Shown here piece after piece: positions 35,810 to 44,639 of a DNA stretch of 64,000 bases. The stretch comes from Brevundimonas sp. M20 (GTDB lineage: Bacteria; Pseudomonadota; Alphaproteobacteria; Caulobacterales; Caulobacteraceae). The position numbers and the translations under genes were made by a program. The notes beneath the pieces were generated by a model, which saw nothing but the letters and a program-made list of their open reading frames with translations, was not told the origin of the DNA and did not search any database. The DNA is taken from the NCBI RefSeq assembly GCF_006547065.1, contig NZ_CP041243.1, forward strand, positions 2,681,001-2,745,000, read 5' to 3'. Each line of letters opens with the position of its first letter. Position 1 is the first letter of the stretch.

Positions 35810-37684
35810 TTGCGGGGTGAGGAGCGCCGCATATCACCACAAGGACGGCGCGCCTCCGATCGTGAGCGTGGCGCGCCCGCGTGGCTGCGCATCTCCATCC
35901 TCGCGCTGGCGCTGGCGATCACCGCCCATGTGCTGCTGGTGGCGCGCGATGTCGCGACGCCGCACGCCCGATCAACAGGCTTCGCCTTCTCCGACCTGTG
36001 GGTGCTGGGGCCGCCCATCGCCATCGGCCTGTTCACCCTCGCCCTCGTGGTCATCATGCAGCGGCGCCAGATGGGCATCAGCCGCGCCTGGGCCGCGTCG
36101 GAACGTCGGTTCCGGGGCGCCGTCGAGGCCGCCCATTGCGGGGTCTGGGACTGGGACATCGAAGCCGGGCAGGTGATGATCTCGGACTACATGGCCAGTC
36201 TGATGGGAATCGACCGCAGCGGCTCCCTGCCGGAAGAAGTCTTCATGGAGCGCATCCACCCGCGCTACCGCGACGCCGTCCAGCACGCCCTGCGTCAGGC
36301 CCAGACCTACGGCTCTTTTGAAGTCAGTTTCCCGGTGCCTGACGAGCACGGTCGCGCCCGCTGGATCGACGCCCGCGGTCAGGCGCGCGGCGAGCGGGGG
36401 CAGGACGGGTTCACCTCGGTGCTGGGCGTCGCGCTGGACACCACGGAGGCCCGCCGCGCCAAGGCCCAGGCCCAGTCCGCCGAAGGCCGCCTGCGCGACG
36501 GCATCGAAAGCGTAAGCGACGCCTTCGTCCTGTTCGACAAATCGGGTCGCCTGATCCTGTCCAATCAGGCCTTCCAGGACGCCTTCGGCTTCGAGGAAGG
36601 CGTGGTGCGAAAGGGCGCCTACAAACAGGACCTGAACCGCATCGCGGCGCTGGCGATCAAGTCGGAGCAACCCGCCGCCGGTGGTCGCGCCGGCGCCCGC
36701 GAGGTCGAACTGGTCGATGGCCGCTGGCTGCAACTGGTCGAACGCTTCACCTCGGACGGCGGCTCGGTGGTTTCGGCGGCCGACATCACCGCCATCAAGC
36801 AGAAGGAAGCCGAGCGCCAGCGGGCGGTGGAGCGCCTTCACGCGACCATCGCCGAGCTGGAGGACCGCGAGGAAAAGCTGTCCCTGCTGGCGCGCAAATA
36901 CGAGGTCGCCATGACCCGGGCCGAGGCCGCCAATCAGGCCAAGTCCGAGTTTCTGGCGAATATGAGCCACGAACTGCGCACCCCGCTGAACGCCATCAAC
37001 GGCTTCTCGGAGATCATGGCCGGCGAGCTGTTCGGCCCGCTGGGGCACGACAAGTACAAGGGCTACGCCGCGGACATCCTGAAGTCCGGCCAGCACCTGC
37101 TCAGCCTGATCAACGATATTCTGGACATGGCCAAGATCGAGGCCGGCAAGTTGACACTGCACTATGAGCAGGTGTCGCTGAAGGAGCTGGTCGAGGACGC
37201 CACCCGCCTGATGCGCGGCAAGATCGAGGAAGCCGGACTGAAGCTGGTGGTCGATGCGCCGGAACTGCCGGAGATCGAGGCCGACCATCGTGGGCTGAAG
37301 CAGGTGATCCTGAACCTGATCTCGAACGCGGTGAAGTTCACGCCCGAGGGCGGCGACATTCTGGTGTCCCTGTCACGGTTGGACGACGACCGTGTGCGGG
37401 TGGCGGTGTCCGACACCGGCATCGGCATCGCGCCCGAGGACCTGGCCCGTCTGGCGCGGCCGTTCGAACAGGTCGAGGGTCAGCACTCCAAAACCACGCA
37501 GGGCACAGGCTTGGGCCTGGCCCTGACCAAGTCCCTGATCGAACTGCACGGCGGCGAACTGGTGATGGAGAGCGAGCCGGGACGCGGCACGACCGTAAGC
37601 TTCGACCTGCCGATCCGTCGCCCGTCGGAGACGACGCAGGCACAGCCCCTGCCCCAGGTCCAGTCCCGAGCCCGCGCGGCCTGA
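35810..37684 (+). CDS. PAS-domain sensor histidine kinase, PleC/DivJ-like
   Basis: The 624-aa kinase has two N-terminal TM helices (about residues 25-45 and 60-80), two PAS-like domains (about 95-220 and 225-335), a coiled coil, and a kinase core with H-box FLANMSHELRTPLNAINGFSEIM, N-box NLISNAVKFTPEGG and G-boxes DTGIGIAPEDL / GTGLGLALTKSLIELHGG. The core is very like Caulobacter PleC, which controls polar development through DivK/PleD, but the long PleC periplasmic domain is missing. TTG start preceded by GGGAGAG. No response regulator is adjacent. Confidence 0.9.
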   Translation: MRGEERRISPQGRRASDRERGAPAWLRISILALALAITAHVLLVARDVATPHARSTGFAFSDLWVLGPPIAIGLFTLALVVIMQRRQMGISRAWAASERRFRGAVEAAHCGVWDWDIEAGQVMISDYMASLMGIDRSGSLPEEVFMERIHPRYRDAVQHALRQAQTYGSFEVSFPVPDEHGRARWIDARGQARGERGQDGFTSVLGVALDTTEARRAKAQAQSAEGRLRDGIESVSDAFVLFDKSGRLILSNQAFQDAFGFEEGVVRKGAYKQDLNRIAALAIKSEQPAAGGRAGAREVELVDGRWLQLVERFTSDGGSVVSAADITAIKQKEAERQRAVERLHATIAELEDREEKLSLLARKYEVAMTRAEAANQAKSEFLANMSHELRTPLNAINGFSEIMAGELFGPLGHDKYKGYAADILKSGQHLLSLINDILDMAKIEAGKLTLHYEQVSLKELVEDATRLMRGKIEEAGLKLVVDAPELPEIEADHRGLKQVILNLISNAVKFTPEGGDILVSLSRLDDDRVRVAVSDTGIGIAPEDLARLARPFEQVEGQHSKTTQGTGLGLALTKSLIELHGGELVMESEPGRGTTVSFDLPIRRPSETTQAQPLPQVQSRARAA

Positions 37685-37686
37685 CC

Positions 37687-38184
37687 CTATTTCTTGTCGG
37701 CCTGAGGGCCGTCTTGACGATCACGCGGGGCGGTCTTGCCGCGACGGGACAGGATCTGCGAGAGCACGGCGCGGTCCTCGGGCGACAGCGTGCCGAACAG
37801 CTGAACCGAGTCCGCCTCAAGCCGGGCGCGTCCGCGCAGTTCCGCCGCGCGGGATTCCCCGAGCAGGGCCCGAACCCGCGCCGGGTCGAACTGGGGGGAG
37901 GCCGACAGCTCGATCGCGGCCCGGCGCTTGGACCGCGCCTCCTCGAAGTCAGGCTTCGCGGCCAGCGCGGACGCCTTCAGCGTCTGACGCACACGCTGGC
38001 GCACCTCCGGGCTGAGCTGTCCGATCAGGCTCATGGTCGAGCCCGTGCGGGCGGGACGTTGTTGCGCCTCGATCCGGCGCTCGGCGCGCTCATGCGCGAC
38101 CCAGATCGTCCCCACGGTCGCGATCCCGAACAGGTTCAGCGCGACGGAGGCCGCCAGAGCGATCTTGAGGGTCTTCGGACTCAC
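37687..38184 (-). CDS. Periplasmic heavy-metal sensor, CnrX/Spy-like
   Basis: The 165-aa protein has one N-terminal TM (about residues 8-28) and a helical periplasmic domain with LSPEVRQRVRQTLKA and LSPEDRAVLSQILSRR. The two similar LSPE helices are typical of the CnrX/Spy (LTXXQ-like) fold. It is the last gene of an ECF sigma / anti-sigma unit and overlaps the anti-sigma stop by 4 nt, which matches CnrXYH-type metal signalling. The metal is not shown by sequence; no Met/His cluster is obvious. Confidence 0.78.
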   Translation of the reverse strand: MSPKTLKIALAASVALNLFGIATVGTIWVAHERAERRIEAQQRPARTGSTMSLIGQLSPEVRQRVRQTLKASALAAKPDFEEARSKRRAAIELSASPQFDPARVRALLGESRAAELRGRARLEADSVQLFGTLSPEDRAVLSQILSRRGKTAPRDRQDGPQADKK

Positions 38185-38618
38185 CCCAGAACCTCCGAGT
38201 CATCCACCCCCTGCAGGGTCGACTGATACAGGATCGCGTCAGCCTGGGCGTCGGCGGTCATGTGGGACGTCATGATGACACCGGCGGCGACACCGGCGCA
38301 GGCGGCGACCGCCCAGCCGGCACCGAAGATCAGGGTCAGGCGGTCGAGCCAGCGACGGCCCTGACGGCGCGCCTTCAGTCCGGCTTCAGCCGCCGAGGCG
38401 ATCACGCGATCCCGCAGCGCCGTTGACAGCCGGGGCGTCGGCGCGGCGTGCAGCAGGGCGTCGACGGCGTCGGCTTCCGCCAGCGCCTCCCGCACGATCT
38501 CGGGCCGGGCCTCCATGAAGGCCCGCGCCGCGTCCCGCTCAGCCTCGGGCCAGCGCCGCGGATCGACGCCATAGGCCGAGATCAGGGCGATGAACCGTTC
38601 CGCCGTCATCACACTCAC
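38181..38618 (-). CDS. Predicted membrane anti-sigma factor
   Basis: The 145-aa protein has a helical cytoplasmic N-terminus (MTAERFIALISAYGVDPRRWPEAERDAARAF split across helices), one TM (about residues 95-118) and a short periplasmic tail. The ATG overlaps the sigma-factor stop by 4 nt, the classic ECF sigma/anti-sigma coupling. No HXXXCXXC zinc motif is present, so it is not a ZAS type. It likely holds the sigma factor until the CnrX-like protein signals. Confidence 0.75.
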   Translation of the reverse strand: MSVMTAERFIALISAYGVDPRRWPEAERDAARAFMEARPEIVREALAEADAVDALLHAAPTPRLSTALRDRVIASAAEAGLKARRQGRRWLDRLTLIFGAGWAVAACAGVAAGVIMTSHMTADAQADAILYQSTLQGVDDSEVLG

Positions 38619-39178
38619 GCTCCTTCAGCGTCCGGCCGCATATCGGCCAGAGCCAGTCTCAACGCTCGCCGTCCTCGTGACAGCAGGCTTTCCAACGCCT
38701 CGACACTAACCTCCATCAGGGCCGCGGCCTCGATGTTGGTCAACTCCTGATAGTGACACAGGACGATGGCCTCTCTCTGGCGATCCGGCAAACGGGCCAG
38801 AGCCGCCTCCACACGCACGCCCACGTCCGCCGCCAGCAATCCCCGATCCGGAGCCGCGCCCTCGTCCGGACGATCCGGCGGCGTGTCCGTGGTGATCTCG
38901 CGCCGTCGCCGCAGCCGGTCGTAACAGAGGTTCAGCGCCACCCGGTGCAGCCAGGTGTCGAACCGCGCCTTGCCCGGCGCCCAGCGCGGCGCCTGTCGCC
39001 AGGCCCGCAGCATGGCTTCCTGCGCCACGTCCTCGGCCTCGACGGCGTCGCCCAGCATGCGCCGCGCCAGCGACAGCATGCGGGGCAGCTTCCTCGCCAC
39101 CATGGACTGGATGGCCGCGGGATCGCCTTGACCCACGCGGCGCACCAGATCCTCGTCGGGGTCGGCGATCAGCGCCAA
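38615..39178 (-). CDS. ECF sigma factor
   Basis: The 187-aa protein has region 2 (LVRRVGQGDPAAIQSM ... DVAQEAMLRAWRQ) and region 4 (ALARLPDRQREAIVLCHYQELTNIEAAALMEVSVEALESLLSRGRRALR), with no region 1 or 3, which is the ECF layout. TTG start at 39178 with GAGGG ahead. It probably transcribes its own operon and the EF-hand gene 66 bp upstream on the same strand. Confidence 0.92.
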   Translation of the reverse strand: MALIADPDEDLVRRVGQGDPAAIQSMVARKLPRMLSLARRMLGDAVEAEDVAQEAMLRAWRQAPRWAPGKARFDTWLHRVALNLCYDRLRRRREITTDTPPDRPDEGAAPDRGLLAADVGVRVEAALARLPDRQREAIVLCHYQELTNIEAAALMEVSVEALESLLSRGRRALRLALADMRPDAEGA

Positions 39179-39243
39179 TAGGCCCTCGTTCGAACGTCAT
39201 CGAAAGGGTCGTTCGGCGCAGAACCGGCGTCCCCGACATCTCC

Positions 39244-39807
39244 TTACTCCGAAGCGGGGGCTTGAGGCGACGCTTCTCGTGCGGCGAGACGTTGCTGCAT
39301 CCGCTCACGGCCCCGCTCGCGCCCGGCGCGACGTTCCTCCACGCTCAGGAAGCCGTCGCTGTCGGTGTCCAGACGGGTGAAGGCCTGATCGGCGCGGGCG
39401 CGGACATCGGCGATCCGCACCGGTCCCCGCTCGCCGCGCGGACCATGGTTGCGACGCGCATGCTCGGGGCGAGGACGCGCGGCGCCCCGCTCGGCCATGG
39501 CGACGAATTCCTCGCGGCTAAGCTTGCCGTCGTTGTCAGTATCCAGTCGTTCGAAGCGGGCCCCGGCCCGCTCCTGACGCACGACCATGGCCCGCGCAAG
39601 GCGTTCCTCACGGGTGACGGTCCCGTCGCCGTCAGCGTCGGCGGCGGCCAGAGGCTGAACGCGGCGCTCCACGAAATCAGTCCGACTAACCGGCGCGTTC
39701 GGGGCCGCCTGCGGCGCCGGCTCGATCGGCGGACGCGCGGTCGCAACGCCTGCGGCGGCGGCCAGAGCCACGACGGCGAAGCCGCCGATCAGAAGGGTTC
39801 TGCTCAT
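39244..39807 (-). CDS. Exported EF-hand calcium-binding protein
   Basis: The 187-aa protein has a signal peptide (about 1-25, ATA|RP) and three EF-hand loops: D-A-D-G-D-G-T-V-T-R-E-E, D-T-D-N-D-G-K-L-S-R-E-E and D-T-D-S-D-G-F-L-S-V-E-E, each with the canonical 12-residue pattern. ATG at 39807 chosen (GGAG 8 nt upstream) over one 33 nt earlier. It lies directly upstream of the ECF sigma operon, on the same strand, so it may be part of the same metal or calcium response. Confidence 0.85.
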   Translation of the reverse strand: MSRTLLIGGFAVVALAAAAGVATARPPIEPAPQAAPNAPVSRTDFVERRVQPLAAADADGDGTVTREERLARAMVVRQERAGARFERLDTDNDGKLSREEFVAMAERGAARPRPEHARRNHGPRGERGPVRIADVRARADQAFTRLDTDSDGFLSVEERRAGRERGRERMQQRLAAREASPQAPASE

Positions 39808-39869
39808 TCGATGATCTCCATGGCCCTGCGGCCTTGTCATCCCTGTCAGGAGATCGAACGCACCGGCGG

Positions 39870-42764
39870 CTAATCTCCGTCGCGAAGCGGCGGCAGCGCC
39901 CTGTCGAACGCCCCGCGCGCGGCGCGGCGGACCTCGGCCAGACGCGCGGTGAGACTATCGAAATCGGGCGATCCGGCCGCCTCGGCCAACCGTCGCCGGA
40001 ACCCTTCCGGTTCGTTCGACGGGTCGCCCGGATCGTCAAAGGCGGCGGCCAGCACCTGCCCAAGCGCCTGTTGCAGACGCCAGGCCTCCGCCAGTTCCGG
40101 TTCTCCGGTCAGGGCCTCAAGGGTGGAGACCGTCAGCGGCTCTCCGATCGCGGCGGCCTGCAACTGGCTGACCTGGGCCACGAACTCGGCATCGACCTGA
40201 CCGCCGGGCGCCAGCTTGAGATCCCACGCCCCCTGCCCCGGTCGCTCGCGCTCCATCAGATCCCGCATCCGCCGGGCGTCGGCGGCGATGTTCACGCCCG
40301 GTCGCGGTCGACGCAGGATCGCCTCCAGCATGGCGGCGACCTCGGTCCCGAAGGCCTTGTCGTCCGTCCAGACCACGCGAGCGCGCGTCAGGGCCATGAA
40401 CTCCCATGTGTCGCCTTCAGCCGCATAGTAGTCGCGCAGAGCCGACAGCCGCAGGGAGACCGGGCCCTTGGCCGCGCCCGGACGCAGCCGCATGTCCACC
40501 TCATATAGCCCGCCTTCGGCGGTGTGGGCGGACAGGGCCGCGATCAGCCGCTGGGTGAACCGGGAATAGAAGACCCCCGCCGCCCATCCCTTGCCCGACG
40601 ACACGACATCCGCCGGCGCCTCGTACAGGGTCATCAGGTCCAGATCGGAGCTGGCCCGCATCTCACGCGATCCGGCCTTGCCCAGGGCGATCACGGCGAC
40701 CCGACCGCCGGGCAGGGTTCCGCCCTGCCGCTCCGCCTCGGCGAGGGCCGCCGGCGCCAGCGCCGCCATCACCGCGTCCGCAAGCTTGGTCAGCGCCTGT
40801 CCCGCCGCCTCCGGCCCGGCCCGTCCGGTCAGGATCTGCAGGCCGATACGGAACATCTGATCCCGGTGGATGCGGCGCACGGCGTTCATCGCCGCCTCGA
40901 AATCAGGCGCGGCTTCGGCCTCGGCCAGCATCTGCTCGGTCAGGCCAGAGTCTTCCTCCAGATCGCGGGCGAAGCGGGCGTCCAGCATGCTGTCCAGCGC
41001 CGCCGGATATCGCCCCAGCGCCCGCGCCAGACGCGGGGCGAAGGCCATGACTCCGACCACCAGTTCGAACAGGCGCGGCTGATTGAGGAACAGGGCCTGC
41101 ACCTGCACGCCGGCGTTAAGTCCGGCGAAGAAGACGGCGAAGCGGCGGAAGGCGTCGTCGGCCGCCCCGGTGTCCGCCAGCGCGGTCAGCAGACGGGGCG
41201 CCAGCCGGGTGAACAGTTCCCGGCCCCGCGCGGTGCGGGTCGCGGGGATGCGGCCGTGGTGCCAGCTGCGGATGGTGTCCGCGACGGTCGCGGGCTCCGG
41301 GAAGCCCATGCGCGCGAGCGTCTCCAGCGTCTCCGGATCGTTCTCGACGCCGGTGAAGACCAGCGAACCATAGGGTGACGACAGTTCCTCCTCACCCTCG
41401 AACAGTTCGCCGTAGCGACGATTCACCCCGACCAGCAGGGCCTCGACCCGGGCGTCGAAGACGGCCAGATCGCCCTCCCCCGCCAGTGCGCCGACGGCGG
41501 CGCGACGGACCGGATCGACCGGCAGGCTGTGCGTCTGCTCATCGTCCAGCATCTGGACCCGATGCTCCAGCCCGCGCAGTTCGACATAGGCGGCGGTCAG
41601 TTCCTCGCAGACCCCGGCCTCGATATGACCGTCGTCACGCAGGGCGGCCAGCGCCTCGACAGTGCGTGGCTTCCGCAGCTTCGCATTGCGGCCGCCGAGG
41701 ATCAGTTGCTGAGTCTGGGCGAAGAACTCGATCTCGCGGATGCCGCCGCGCCCGAGCTTCAGATTGGCCCCGGCGGCCTCCAGTCCCTCGCCGGTCTTGT
41801 GGACATGGATCTGTCGCTTGATGGACTGGATGTCCAGGATGGCCGGATAGTCGAGACTGCGCCGCCAGATGAAGGGCGCCAGCGCCTTGATGAAGGCCTT
41901 GCCCTCGCGGATATCCCCGAGCATGGCGCGCGCCTTGATGAAGGCCGCCCGCTCCCAGTTCTGGCCGACGCCCTCGTAATAGGTCAGGGCGAAGGGCACG
42001 GCGACGACCGGCGGGGTCGAGGACGGGTCCGGGCGCAGGCGAAGGTCCACCCGGAAAACATAGCCGTCGCCGGTCCGCTCCTGCATCAGGGTGGCGAAGG
42101 CGTGGGCCAGCCGATCCACGAACCGCTGGGGCTCCACGCCGTCGGCCAGGGCGGTGATGAGCACCTCCGGCGCCCAGAACAGACTGATGTCGATATCCGA
42201 CGAGTAGTTCAGTTCGTCCGCGCCATGCTTGCCCATGGCCAGACCGAACAGACCGGGGACGGGCCCGCGCTTGTCGTCGGCCTTGGAGATCAGCTTGCCC
42301 CGCTCACGCTGGTCATGCGCAACCGCGGACAGGGCGGCGCGAGACGAGATGTCGGCGAACCGGCTCAGGGCGAGGGTGACCTGATCCAGATCCCACACCC
42401 CGCCGAGATCGGCGAGGGCGGTCAGCAGGTGCAGCTCGCCCTTCAGCCGACGCAGCGGCGAGCGCACATCGTCCGCGCCCCCGGTCAGGGCGGCGGTGCG
42501 CCTGAGCACATCCGCCAGACGCACATCCGGCCCCTGCTCCAGCAGGGCGCGCAGGGTGTCTGGCCAGCGTCGGGCGATGCCGAACAGATAGGGCGAGGCG
42601 GCGAACACAGGCTCCAGCGCCGCCCAACTGGCCGCCAGCGTCTCGCGCCAGCCGCCCTCGTCCGCGGCCTCGGACAGACGCTCATGCGCGCGGGCGGCGG
42701 CGGCTTGATCCAGCACCGGCCCGCAGGGCTTCAGCGCCGCGACGGCCTGAGCGGCGTCCGTCAT
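39870..42764 (-). CDS. glnE: Bifunctional glutamine synthetase adenylyltransferase/adenylyl-removing enzyme
   Basis: The 964-aa protein has two nucleotidyltransferase domains. The N-terminal deadenylylase contains GKHGADELNYSSDIDI (about residue 190) and the C-terminal adenylyltransferase contains GKAGSREMRASSDLDL (about residue 700), each with the family's G-x-x-x-x-x-E ... S-D-x-D pattern, separated by the RIHRDQMFRIGLQILTG linker. It tunes glutamine synthetase to nitrogen supply with GlnB. The start overlaps the upstream histidine kinase stop by 4 nt. Confidence 0.95.
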   Translation of the reverse strand: MTDAAQAVAALKPCGPVLDQAAAARAHERLSEAADEGGWRETLAASWAALEPVFAASPYLFGIARRWPDTLRALLEQGPDVRLADVLRRTAALTGGADDVRSPLRRLKGELHLLTALADLGGVWDLDQVTLALSRFADISSRAALSAVAHDQRERGKLISKADDKRGPVPGLFGLAMGKHGADELNYSSDIDISLFWAPEVLITALADGVEPQRFVDRLAHAFATLMQERTGDGYVFRVDLRLRPDPSSTPPVVAVPFALTYYEGVGQNWERAAFIKARAMLGDIREGKAFIKALAPFIWRRSLDYPAILDIQSIKRQIHVHKTGEGLEAAGANLKLGRGGIREIEFFAQTQQLILGGRNAKLRKPRTVEALAALRDDGHIEAGVCEELTAAYVELRGLEHRVQMLDDEQTHSLPVDPVRRAAVGALAGEGDLAVFDARVEALLVGVNRRYGELFEGEEELSSPYGSLVFTGVENDPETLETLARMGFPEPATVADTIRSWHHGRIPATRTARGRELFTRLAPRLLTALADTGAADDAFRRFAVFFAGLNAGVQVQALFLNQPRLFELVVGVMAFAPRLARALGRYPAALDSMLDARFARDLEEDSGLTEQMLAEAEAAPDFEAAMNAVRRIHRDQMFRIGLQILTGRAGPEAAGQALTKLADAVMAALAPAALAEAERQGGTLPGGRVAVIALGKAGSREMRASSDLDLMTLYEAPADVVSSGKGWAAGVFYSRFTQRLIAALSAHTAEGGLYEVDMRLRPGAAKGPVSLRLSALRDYYAAEGDTWEFMALTRARVVWTDDKAFGTEVAAMLEAILRRPRPGVNIAADARRMRDLMERERPGQGAWDLKLAPGGQVDAEFVAQVSQLQAAAIGEPLTVSTLEALTGEPELAEAWRLQQALGQVLAAAFDDPGDPSNEPEGFRRRLAEAAGSPDFDSLTARLAEVRRAARGAFDRALPPLRDGD

Positions 42765-44176
42765 GCCTCCGCCGCCGGCAGGACCAGCGCCACGCGCAGG
42801 CCGGGGCCGGAGCCTTCATAGGCGCCGGGACCTTCATCCAGGGTGATGCGCCCGCCGTGGGCCTCCATCACCGCGCCGACCAGCGACAGGCCCAGACCCG
42901 AGCCGGGCTCGGTGCGGCTGTTGTCCAGACGGACGAAGCGCTGGATGACGCGCTCGCGGTCTTCCTCGGGCACGCCCGGACCGGTGTCGGTGACCGAGAA
43001 CTCGATCTCGCCGGACGAGCGCCGCCGGGCGCGCAGCATGACCGCCCCGCCCACGGGCGTGTACTTGATCGCATTGTCGATGATGTTGGCCAACGCCTGC
43101 GCCAGGAAAGGCTGGTTGGCGTTGACCGTCAGGCCGCGCTCGATCTCGGCCGAGAACTCCAGCCCCTTGTCCTCGCTGGCGGGCTCGTAGAGCTCGGCCA
43201 TGTCGGCGGCCAGATCCGCCGCGTCGAACAGGGCGGGGTCGGGGATGCGCCCCGAACCGGCGGCGGCCTGAAGCCGGGCGATGGCCAGAACGGTGTTGAA
43301 GGTCTTCAGCAGGTCGTCGGCCTCGGACAGGGCCAGCTCCAGCGCCTCGGTTCCGTCGATCTTGCCCGCCTCGGCATCGATCAGCGCCACCTCCAGCTTG
43401 GCCCGCATCCGGGTCAGGGGAGAGCGCAGGTCGTGGGCGATGGCGTCACCGGCGTGGCGGATGGAGGCCATCGAGCTCTCAAGCTGATCCAGCATCCCGT
43501 TGAGGCCCTGCCCCAGCTCGTCCCACTCGTCGCCGGAGTTGCGGACCACGGCGCGGGCCTTGAGGTCGCCCTCCTGCACGGCACCGACGACGCCCTTCAG
43601 CCGCCCCATGGCGCGTTCCAGATTGCGGCTGACCAGCAGCCCGCCCGCAAGCCCGAGCAGCAGAACGATGCCCATCGCCCCCCAGAGCGCCTGCGTCAGA
43701 CGGCCCAGATAGGCCTCGATGTCGCCCATAGACTGACCGACGAACAGCATCTCCCCGCCCGACAGCCGAACCTGCACGCCCCGTACCTGCGGCCGGATCA
43801 CCCGCCCGTCGGGAAGGTTGTCGGTCATGGGGAAGGTCACCCACTGGACGCCCTGATTGTATTGCTCGATCGGGGACATGGTCAGGCTGCCGGTGATCCG
43901 GCTGCCGTCCCGCTCCATCAGCAGATAGACGAAGCTGCTGCGGGTCAGGGTCCGGTCGATCAGCGCCCGGTTCACGGCGTCCAGACCGCGCTGGTCATAG
44001 ATGCCGCGCAGCACCTGAAGCTCGCCCCGCACATCCTGCTCGGCCCGCACCCGCGCCTCGTTGGCCGAGGCGATGTAGACATAGGCCAGCACCGCGCTGG
44101 CCGCCGCGGCGAACAGGGCGACGAACAACAGGGTCAGCCGGAAGGGCGTCCGACGAAGGAGGGAGGGCAGACGCAC
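42761..44176 (-). CDS. Sensor histidine kinase of a two-component pair (split from its regulator by an insertion)
   Basis: The 471-aa kinase has TM1 (about 12-35), a periplasmic sensor, TM2 (about 165-188), HAMP, H-box DAIAHDLRSPLTRM, N-box NIIDNAIKYTPVGG and G-box DTGPGVPEEDR / GSGLGLSLVGAVMEAHGG. GTG at 44176 is chosen; its G is also the last base of the DUF559 stop TAG. The cognate response regulator is 44640-45311, with the DUF559 element between. Downstream, glnE starts inside its last codon. Confidence 0.9.
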   Translation of the reverse strand: MRLPSLLRRTPFRLTLLFVALFAAAASAVLAYVYIASANEARVRAEQDVRGELQVLRGIYDQRGLDAVNRALIDRTLTRSSFVYLLMERDGSRITGSLTMSPIEQYNQGVQWVTFPMTDNLPDGRVIRPQVRGVQVRLSGGEMLFVGQSMGDIEAYLGRLTQALWGAMGIVLLLGLAGGLLVSRNLERAMGRLKGVVGAVQEGDLKARAVVRNSGDEWDELGQGLNGMLDQLESSMASIRHAGDAIAHDLRSPLTRMRAKLEVALIDAEAGKIDGTEALELALSEADDLLKTFNTVLAIARLQAAAGSGRIPDPALFDAADLAADMAELYEPASEDKGLEFSAEIERGLTVNANQPFLAQALANIIDNAIKYTPVGGAVMLRARRRSSGEIEFSVTDTGPGVPEEDRERVIQRFVRLDNSRTEPGSGLGLSLVGAVMEAHGGRITLDEGPGAYEGSGPGLRVALVLPAAEA

Positions 44177-44184
44177 TAGGCTTC
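44176..44184. repeat. 9-bp direct repeat, left copy (putative target-site duplication)
   Basis: CTAGGCTTC, exact copy at 44640-44648. On the minus strand it reads GAAGCCTAG and supplies the last two codons and stop of DUF559. It also ends with the G that begins the kinase GTG. Confidence 0.75.
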
Positions 44185-44574
44185 TCCCTCCCCGGCACGG
44201 GGAGGGTGGTCGGCGCGCAGCGACGACCGGGTGGGGCGGGCAAGGCAACGCATCCGCACCTGTTCAATCACTTCCTGAACCCTGTCCCGCACAGCCTCAT
44301 TACTCACCCGAAACGTCAGAAAGCCCAGCCGCGCAAGCACCGCATCCCTGACCCGATCCTTGCGCGCCCGGTCTTCATCTCTGTGCGACGCTCCATCGAC
44401 TTCAATGATCACAGCTCGATCCAGACACACGAAGTCGAGAATGTATCCCCGCTCCGGGTGCTGCCTTGGGAAATGCAGACCTTCCTGACGAAGCTTACGC
44501 AGCCTCACCCAGAGCCGCGCTTCGGCGGGCCTCATTGCCTTCCTGAGGGCCCTTACCCTGGCGATGACGGCCAT
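44176..44574 (-). CDS. DUF559 endonuclease-like protein (Vsr/PD-(D/E)XK fold)
   Basis: The 132-aa protein begins MAVIARVRALRKAMRPAEARLW and contains RQHPERGYILDFVCLDRAVIIEVDGASH with D47, E58 and D60 as the probable metal-binding PD-(D/E)XK residues. DUF559 belongs to the Vsr/restriction-endonuclease-like group. Its start lies just at the inner edge of the right inverted repeat and its last ~20 residues are translated repeat (RADHPPRAGEGEA). Stop TAG comes from the 9-bp duplication. It is the only gene in the insertion. Nuclease activity is unproven. Confidence 0.85.
   Translation of the reverse strand: MAVIARVRALRKAMRPAEARLWVRLRKLRQEGLHFPRQHPERGYILDFVCLDRAVIIEVDGASHRDEDRARKDRVRDAVLARLGFLTFRVSNEAVRDRVQEVIEQVRMRCLARPTRSSLRADHPPRAGEGEA
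44186..44249. repeat. Left inverted repeat of the DUF559 unit, GC-rich palindromic
   Basis: CCCTCCCC-GGCA-C-GGGGAGGG forms a hairpin, followed by the GGTCG...CGACC-like palindrome and GGGTGGGGCGGGC, then AAGGCAAC. It is the imperfect inverse of 44575-44632, differing by small indels (for example GGCAC versus GGCA). It encodes the C-terminus of DUF559 on the minus strand. Confidence 0.75.
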
Positions 44575-44632
44575 GTTGCCTTAGCCCTCCCCACCCGGTC
44601 GCTGCGCGACCACCCTCCCCTGCCGGGGAGGG
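44575..44632. repeat. Right inverted repeat of the DUF559 unit
   Basis: GTTGCCTT(A)GCCCTCCCCACCC, then GGTCGC-TGC-GCGACC (a perfect 6-bp hairpin), then ACCCTCCCC-TGCC-GGGGAGGG (8-bp hairpin). Reverse-complemented it aligns with the left copy over about 60 positions with a few single-base indels. The 44633-44639 bases (AAACCAC) separate it from the right 9-bp repeat. Confidence 0.75.
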
Positions 44633-44639
44633 AAACCAC

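Larger units (their letters stand above)
44176..44639. mobile_element. DUF559 insertion unit in a two-component operon (putative, not a known IS)
   Basis: The unit is flanked by an exact 9-bp direct repeat (44176-44184 and 44640-44648), has near-terminal inverted repeats of about 60 bp (44186-44249 and 44575-44632) and encodes only a DUF559 protein. Excising 44176-44639 yields the sequence GAAGCCTAGTGCGTC, in which the response regulator stop TAG shares its G with the kinase start GTG, a normal coupled junction. No transposase is present, so the mobility mechanism is inferred. Confidence 0.65.

Noticed and set aside
35810..37684. Naming the kinase pleC
   Set aside because: The catalytic core is PleC-like but the long periplasmic sensor is absent and no DivK/PleD partner is adjacent, so a symbol is not justified.
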